From contig NZ_JAKDUR010000005.1 of assembly GCF_030457605.1 (NCBI RefSeq), positions 25,661-89,660 on the forward strand: DNA of 64,000 bases, given 5' to 3'. This stretch comes from Halomonas sp. Its GTDB lineage: Bacteria > Pseudomonadota > Gammaproteobacteria > Pseudomonadales > Halomonadaceae. The position numbers and the translations under genes are program-made. The notes below the pieces were generated by a model, which saw only the letters and a list, made by a program, of their open reading frames with translations, was not told the DNA's origin and did no database searches. Positions 61,966 to 64,000 of the stretch are shown in pieces (the first letter of the stretch is position 1; each line of letters opens with the position of its first letter).

Positions 61966-62002
61966 CGCCGCTGCAACAATCCGCCCCGGCATCATGCGAA
62001 CG

Positions 62003-62035
62003 CCCCGTTGCTCATGCAGCGGGGCGTTTTTGTGT
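62003..62035 (+). terminator. Rho-independent terminator after the OMP gene
   Basis: aacgccccg...cggggcgtttttg. Confidence 0.8.
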
Positions 62036-62164
62036 GCCTTCCATCTTGTGGGTCAGGCTTGAAACGACTGCGTTTAACGTTTCAACGATAAGTATCTCAA
62101 GCGGACAGCCGACAGGTCGATAGCATCTCATACTCCCGGCCTTTCCCTGTCCCAAGGATCTTCC

Positions 62165-63915
62165 ATGCCCCAACCTGATACTTCCCGCCGTGTGTCCCAC
62201 GGCGCATCGCGCTTTTCCGGACTGCAGACCAAAATACTCGCGCTGGTGCTGATCCCACTATTTCTGGTGGCCGCCGTGCTGGTCACGGTTGCGTCGCTGG
62301 AGCAACGCGCAGCAACCGAACAGGCACTTGCCGAACAGCAGCGCCAGCTGACCCAGGCACGCAAGGACAAAGTACAAAGCATCGTCGAAAGTGCCCACAG
62401 TACTATTACACCGCTGCTGAATGACCCCACGCTGAGCAACCAGGCAATACGTCAGCGCGTTTACGAACTGCTGCAAAACGTTCGTTTTGATATATTTGGG
62501 CCTACGACTACGACGGCATCAGCACGGTGCTGGGTGATAACCCGCAGCTGGTCGGCACAGATAATTACAATATGCAGGGCAGCGACGGCACTTACATTGT
62601 GCAGGGCATGATCAAAACCGGCCGCAACGGCGGTGGCTTTTACGGCTACGACTGGGAACACCCGGAAACGGGCCAATTGGAGCCCAAGCAATCCTACGTG
62701 CTCGATATGCCCGAACTCGGCTGGGTCATGGGCGCCGGCGTATACATGAACGATATAACGCGCACCATGGCCGCCGTACGTGCAGAGGCTGAAGATGCGC
62801 TGCAGGAAAGCATCATCACCGCCGTGCTCATCGGTCTCGGGGTATTCATCATCGTTGCGCTGGTGGCTATATGGCTGGTGCGCCGGCTGGTGCGTCCTAT
62901 CAACCAGACGGCCTCTGCCATGCGCGATATTGCCCAGGGCCGTGGCGATCTTACCCAGCGGCTTGACGTCACCACTGATGACGAAATCGGCGCGCTGGCA
63001 GAGCAGTTCAATGCCTTTGTAGAGCGCATGCAAACCACGCTTGTGAACGTGCGCCGCAGCGTTTATGAAGTCCACCACGCCGCCAATGAAATGGCCCAGG
63101 GCAGCGAAGAGCTGGCATCGCGCACCGAACAGGCCGCCGCCAATCTGCAGGAGACATCGTCGTCGATGGAGGAAATCACCTCGACGGTCAAGCACAGCTC
63201 GGAGTCCGCGCAACAGGCCAATCAGCTCGCGACATCCACCGTGACCGTGGCGCGCCAGGGCGGTGAAGCCATGACCGAAGTCGAGCAGACCATGGGCAAC
63301 CTGAACGATTCTGCCGCGCGTATCGGCGAGATCATCACCATGATCGACGGCATTGCCTTCCAGACCAATATTCTGGCGCTTAACGCCTCGGTGGAAGCGG
63401 CCCGCGCCGGCGAACACGGCCGTGGCTTTGCCGTGGTCGCCCAGGAAGTCCGCGACCTGGCCAGCCGCAGCGCCAACGCCTCAAGCGAGATCCGTGGGCT
63501 GATCGACACCGCCACGACCTATACCCGGCAAGGCAGCGAAACCGTCCAGCGCGCCGGGGCCACCATGCGGGAAATCGTGGATAGCGTCACCCGCGTAACT
63601 GACGTGATCGCCGAGATCAGCGCCGGTGCCCGAGAGCAAAGCGCGGGCATCAGCCAGGTCAACACCGCAGTGACCGAAATGGACACCATGACACAGCAAA
63701 ACTCATCCATGGTGCAGCAAACCTCCAGCACCGCAGAGTCCATGCGGGTTCAGGCAGCCCGCCTGAGCGAACTGGTGGATACCTTTGTGCTGGGCGACGA
63801 TGACATTCAGCCCACCGCACGCCGCACGCCCGCGCCACTGCCCGCCACACACAAGGCAACAGCGCGCCCACCGACGCCGGCCAGCATCACCGACAATGAC
63901 TGGGAAGAATTTTAA
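62165..63915 (+). pseudogene. Methyl-accepting chemotaxis protein (sCache-type sensor), frameshifted near 62490
   Basis: ORF 62165-62611 gives ...LLQNVRFD; second frame from 62491 gives [17 protein letters not shown]...; C-terminal HAMP and MCP signaling domains intact. Confidence 0.85.
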
Positions 63916-63956
63916 AACGGCCACATCAAAGAGAAAGAAACAGCACTGACGTCTCT

Positions 63957-63983
63957 GGCGCCGCAGAAGCGGCGCCTTTTTAT
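63957..63983 (+). terminator. Rho-independent terminator after the MCP gene
   Basis: ggcgccgcagaagcggcgccttttta. Confidence 0.85.
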
Positions 63984-64000
63984 TCTCGGGTACGGGAGGT

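Overview
Chromosomal segment from a high-GC gammaproteobacterium; Halomonadaceae-like by gene content and protein sequence (inference, no database search possible). About 1-24.7 kb is a minus-strand housekeeping block: tRNA-Tyr/Gly/Thr, tRNA-Trp, secE, nusG, rplKAJL, rpoBC, rpsL, rpsG, fusA, tuf, then the S10/spc ribosomal operon down to rpsH. About 24.9-33 kb holds coaX, birA, typA, an Lgt-like/TlpA fusion and rapA. About 33-42 kb holds a TIGR01777 epimerase diverging from a tightly packed cluster (MerR/LitR-like regulator, phrB, NTF2-like, SDR, FAD amine oxidase, DUF1365, Cfa, DUF2878), probably a light or singlet-oxygen membrane-protection system. About 42-64 kb holds a GGDEF/EAL protein, fabA-fabB, an acyltransferase, a compact divergent cbb3-like oxidase operon (CcoS-like/CcoN fusion, CcoO, monoheme CcoP-like, CcoI), an SSS symporter with a 44-aa partner, a HlyD/DUF2955 efflux pair, an aldo/keto reductase, an outer-membrane beta-barrel protein and a broken chemoreceptor gene. 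No CRISPR array, transposase, integrase or prophage was seen. Best leads: the divergent oxidase operon, the apparently B12-independent photoregulator cluster with TGTACA-type sites (one inside a coding region), the missing tufB in the tRNA-tufB array, and the Lgt-like/thioredoxin fusion.
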